The notes beneath the pieces were generated by a model, which made no database searches, was not told the DNA's origin, and saw nothing but the letters and a program-made list of their open reading frames with translations. The position numbers were made by a program, and so were the translations under genes. From positions 1 through 6,105 of the forward strand of contig JAGAJD010000159.1 of assembly GCA_017626275.1 (NCBI GenBank): a stretch of DNA of 6,105 nucleotides. The letters are read 5' to 3'. The stretch comes from Lachnospira sp. (GTDB lineage: Bacteria > Bacillota > Clostridia > Lachnospirales > Lachnospiraceae). Positions 4,601-6,105 of the stretch are shown here, piece by piece. Numbering within the stretch: the stretch's first letter is position 1; each line of letters begins with the position of its first letter.

Positions 4601-6105
4601 CATAAGTATTTTTAGAAATATCAACGCTTGTCTTTTCCTTTGATACCTGAAGCTGTGAATTGTACTCGTATTCAACCGAATTTACAACCGTGTCTCCGTC
4701 CTTGATAACCTTCTTGATAGGAAGTCCCTTTGCATAGCCGGAAGTACCGTAAGTATACTCGGTCACGTGCCCTTCGGCGTCGGTAATTGTGCGGATAAGA
4801 CCTGCAATTTCAGCCGTTTCGCTTGCCGGATAATAGGTGTAAACGGTCATTGCATAATTTGCTTCATTGATTACGGAATCAATGCTGAAATCATTTACAA
4901 AAGCCGTTACATTATCAACAGCAGATAAACTCTGATAGCTTTTTACAACATTAACGCCTGTTTCATCATACTGAGAAATTGTGACATTTCCGTTTTCATC
5001 AGCCTGAATTATCGGCATATTTTTATCGTTGTATTTTGCAAGAATAAATGTACCGTCGGGATTTATCGTTTTTGTAACATTGCCGTTAGCATCACGTTCA
5101 TACTTGGTCGTATTTCCCATGATATCAACGTTTTCAGACATTTCGTCATACTTGTTTTCACCGTTGACCATGCTGTATGTGATCTTGTCAACCTCGTATG
5201 TCGTACTGTCTGTCTCAACAGTATTTGTCTTTATTGCGAGCTTTTCATCATAGTTGTAAGTGAATGTTTTTACAAGCTTGCTGCCGTCAAATTCCTTGAG
5301 ACCCGTCTGCTTTTCAAGTTTATCATAAACGTATTCCTGTTTGAGTCCAGCTGCATTTGTGAGCCAATTAACGGAGCCGTTGCTGTTATAAACAATCTGA
5401 TCTGTCATCTCATCGTAGCAGTTCGTGATTTTGCAAAGTCTGCCATTTTCGTCATAATCGTAATACTCTGTACCACCGGAAACGCTTGTTGCAGAAACAA
5501 GCTGAAAATCTCCGTTGTATTCGTAAGTTACAATACGATTAGCTTCGTCATCCTCAATGCTGAGAATACGGGAATGCTCGTCGTTTCCGTTGTAAGTGAT
5601 CGTGTAAGTTCTGCCTGTGGAATCGGTTACAATTCTCTGATTATTTTCTTTTGAAGAAATTGTCAGAGTGTTTCCGTTGGCGTCCTTGACCCAGTCCAGT
5701 TCGCCGTCTGAATTGAAATGATATTGGGACTGAGCGGCGTTTGTAACGGTATACTCATCGCCCGATTTTGTCATCACGCTGTGGGCGTTAAGACATTCAA
5801 ATCCGCCGTTGCCGTCGTCCTTGAAAGTGGTATTAGAGCCGTCAGGAAGCACTACCTGATAATAACCGTATGCAGGAATTACGATTTTGCTGACATCAAT
5901 ATTGAAATCCCAGCCAATACCGAAAGAGCCTTCTTCATTGCTTACAGAGTTGTAAGTTCTTACAAAATCGGACTTAACTCCGGGCGATGCAATACTTAAA
6001 TCTGTGAAAGATTTTGTGTAGTTACCTGTTGCAATATGTACGCCGTCGCCGATCTCCCAACCCTTACGGTAGAGAGTGTAATCATATCCGTAAGAAGATC
6101 TCCAC
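1251..6105 (-). CDS. RHS/YD-repeat polymorphic toxin with C-terminal YwqJ-like deaminase tip (N-terminus outside window)
   Basis: A large contact-dependent or secreted toxin: a repeat shell carrying a C-terminal enzyme expected to deaminate bases in nucleic acids or nucleotides of a target cell. The frame is open from the window edge (first whole codon 6104-6102) to TAA at 1253-1251, giving 1617 visible residues. The GTG at 5852 is internal, because homologous sequence continues upstream of it. Order in visible numbering: DUF6531-like GDGVHIATGNY...RTYNS...GIGWDFNID (about 19-70); YD repeats (about 95-1280); RHS core with FRYCGEY, LRARYYDP, RRDSYAG, NLYTYCCNNPV and DPSGH (1281-1344); Gly/Ala-rich hydrophobic segments (1345-1474); deaminase (about 1495-1617) with CAE at 1556-1558 and CDTC at 1599-1602. 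Export signals, attachment domain and promoter would lie upstream and cannot be seen. No internal stop or frameshift is visible. The next gene is its SUKH-like immunity partner. Confidence 0.93.
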   Translation of the reverse strand, partial: WRSSYGYDYTLYRKGWEIGDGVHIATGNYTKSFTDLSIASPGVKSDFVRTYNSVSNEEGSFGIGWDFNIDVSKIVIPAYGYYQVVLPDGSNTTFKDDGNGGFECLNAHSVMTKSGDEYTVTNAAQSQYHFNSDGELDWVKDANGNTLTISSKENNQRIVTDSTGRTYTITYNGNDEHSRILSIEDDEANRIVTYEYNGDFQLVSATSVSGGTEYYDYDENGRLCKITNCYDEMTDQIVYNSNGSVNWLTNAAGLKQEYVYDKLEKQTGLKEFDGSKLVKTFTYNYDEKLAIKTNTVETDSTTYEVDKITYSMVNGENKYDEMSENVDIMGNTTKYERDANGNVTKTINPDGTFILAKYNDKNMPIIQADENGNVTISQYDETGVNVVKSYQSLSAVDNVTAFVNDFSIDSVINEANYAMTVYTYYPASETAEIAGLIRTITDAEGHVTEYTYGTSGYAKGLPIKKVIKDGDTVVNSVEYEYNSQLQVSKEKTSVDISKNTYAVKEFEYDKFNNVTKISDFGTGNTPAVTIAEYDLLSRKTAEYLPKYSADKSHGTLTAYYPSGAVKTQTDALGNKMSFKYDAYGNVTEKTNPDGTINITEYDGLQREKVAYFKAGSSNPKQILTKSSYEFEEHNFTVYNSAADIRNISYKGLRTQKTSYITADKQVIAETLTDFRGNPVEEKINSEVKRTSVYYANGQIAKVTDALNNTTTYEYNYLNKLTKTVSPVDERDSEVINEYDKLGNLVKTIQKLDNNKNSVTVNKYNAMGLLDKVILSDGTANGEKNITKYFYNNAGIQTKMYTGMSSENDDTYLTTEYEYDSFMRLVCTTDSTGYNSGTITYDLNGNVLTSTDANGNITTNTYDALNRVIKSETVNPDDSSKNVSKTYIYDNMGRITSASSNGYTTAYEYDKLGRKYSESEYSSHYSVFRGFFYEGVSPYVSRELTGQYNLLSYSLKSYEYDSEMRISKVKESGTEVASYTYDANGNKKSETLGNGVVSTYTYNKANRITNIENKSGDITISSYEYSYFLDGSDACKVRSENGIIETTEYEYDSLKRLTEESVKVGDNTADTYAYEYDDYGNRSKMTAAGSENYVTEYNYNNAQGNYTALLQKEIKTVQSENNALNNNSNVKQTVYTYDANGNQITKTADGKTETNTYDGLNQLIGFTDGETTASYKYNVSGLRIEKVVNGQRINHVWDGSKQIVADIVEGDTYNANCYVRGTSLAAKYTFVNGAKSEYTYYTQNAHGDVVNLTNADGEVVKSYTYDAFGVEKNISDSDGNPFRYCGEYFDAETGTIYLRARYYDPAIGRCIRRDSYAGKIEDPLSLNLYTYCCNNPVLSIDPSGHFGILATVLIGAAIGAAISGGATLYTEAKNAGGISKMDKDNWSNVGKAAFVGAVGGAAGSYVGCALGTCFTAATLGNTVGIGMISGATGAYASELTNQALNNTVDYNRLSQSIWKGALCGAALSAATYGILNYNKGSNVACSETGNVNGATPASRAADVLQAEGATKNGVNTVSVLRTKAGNEFTGVNSEGITNEYLNSVLQEVGVNQFGGACAEMNAIAKALNSGVNLDGATISTSYVRGPYSTSGLHGTNHIACDTCAKVIEELEITINLGG
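1255..1260 (-). promoter_or_regulatory. AGGAGG ribosome binding site of the immunity gene, inside the toxin's last codons
   Basis: The complement of 1255-1260 is AGGAGG, formed by the last toxin codons (Leu-Gly-Gly), with the toxin TAA right after. The TTG at 1249 follows 5 bases later. This site is what selects the TTG start, and it ties immunity translation to ribosomes finishing the toxin. Confidence 0.8.
1683..2072 (-). other. Gly/Ala-rich hydrophobic linker between RHS core and toxin
   Basis: Residues about 1345-1474 of the RHS protein, directly after DPSGH. There are three hydrophobic, small-residue-rich stretches: GILATVLIGAAIGAAISGG (1346-1364), a long one from about 1390 to 1435, and one around GALCGAALSAATYGIL (1459-1474). 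They are separated by polar segments such as KMDKDNWSNVG. Glycine-zipper-like pre-toxin regions of this kind are common in polymorphic toxins and are thought to help the tip cross or insert into the target membrane. That role is inferred here from position and composition. Cysteines stand at 1407 and 1412 (GCALGTC). Confidence 0.6.
2073..2264 (-). other. RHS repeat-associated core domain
   Basis: Residues 1281-1344, from FRYCGEYFDAETG through YLRARYYDPAIGR to NLYTYCCNNPVLSIDPSGH. This is the conserved signature that ends the YD shell and precedes the variable tip. In studied RHS and TcC proteins, aspartates in this neighbourhood cut the tip free inside the shell; Asp1313 (RRDSYAG) and Asp1340 (DPSGH) are the candidates here. 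The usual DPxGL ending is DPSGH, a variant frequent in Firmicutes. Confidence 0.9.
2265..5822 (-). repeat. YD (RHS) repeat array, coding
   Basis: Residues about 95-1280 carry more than 20 imperfect repeats of the form Tyr-Asp-x-x-Gly-Arg/Asn, for example YDENGRL, YDAYGNVTE, YDLNGNVL, YDALNRVI, YDNMGRI, YDANGNK, YDSLKRL, YDDYGNRS and YDANGNQI. In solved relatives such repeats form a spiralling beta-sheet shell that encloses the toxin. The regular spacing breaks at about residues 920-965, where VFRGFFYEGVSPYVSR and its flanks lack YD motifs. Confidence 0.9.
5895..6050 (-). other. DUF6531-like entry segment of the RHS protein
   Basis: Residues about 19-70 of the visible protein: GDGVHIATGNYTKSFTDLSI, then FVRTYNS, then GSFGIGWDFNID. 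This matches the 'PV...ATGeF...tDlslp...RtYnS...G.GW.fnld' pattern that commonly precedes the first YD repeats in RHS proteins. It shows that the real start codon lies well to the right of the window edge. Confidence 0.75.

Noticed and set aside
2265..5822. Repetitive short motifs as a possible CRISPR array or DNA repeat
   Set aside because: The repetition is at protein level (YD motifs with varying codons), without identical evenly spaced DNA repeats.
5850..5852. GTG at 5852 as the true start of the RHS gene
   Set aside because: The frame continues upstream with recognisable DUF6531-like sequence to the window edge, and no ribosome binding site precedes this GTG.

Overview
The window holds one polymorphic-toxin locus, with every supported gene on the minus strand, so it is read from right to left. 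Gene style and base composition suggest a Gram-positive anaerobe of the Clostridia, perhaps a gut Ruminococcus-like organism. The reasons are strong AGGAGG-type ribosome binding sites, an AT-rich sigma-A-type promoter, and the DPLSLNLYTY...NNPV...DPSGH wording of the RHS core end, which is common in YD-repeat proteins of that group. The organism assignment is an inference.

Layout from right to left. (1) Positions 6105-1251 encode a very large RHS/YD-repeat protein whose N-terminus lies outside the window (1617 residues visible). It begins in a DUF6531-like entry segment and runs through more than 20 YD repeats to a canonical RHS-associated core (RARYYDP ... DPSGH). It ends in a Gly/Ala-rich hydrophobic linker and a C-terminal YwqJ-like deaminase toxin domain with the CAE ... 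CxxC zinc-site signature. (2) Positions 1249-803 encode a 148-residue SUKH-3-like protein, the expected cognate immunity protein. It starts at TTG one base after the toxin stop, and its ribosome binding site lies inside the last toxin codons, so the two are probably translationally coupled. (3) A clear rho-independent terminator (653 to about 608) closes the operon.

(4) Beyond the terminator, positions 97-607 hold no intact gene. There is a coding-looking fragment at 595-425, followed after an in-frame stop by a second short frame at 421-311; I could not identify either. Further left is a good extended -10 promoter (220-192) with a hairpin exactly at its expected transcription start. (5) The first 32 codons of another, unidentified gene (start at 96, strong Shine-Dalgarno) run off the left edge.

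The two main genes fit the standard model. The RHS shell presents or encloses a variable toxic tip, here a predicted nucleic-acid or nucleotide deaminase, and the small downstream gene protects the producer and its kin. The tip, the immunity gene and the spacer are visibly more AT-rich than the RHS core, as expected for an exchangeable cassette. I see no CRISPR array, tRNA, rRNA or insertion sequence.
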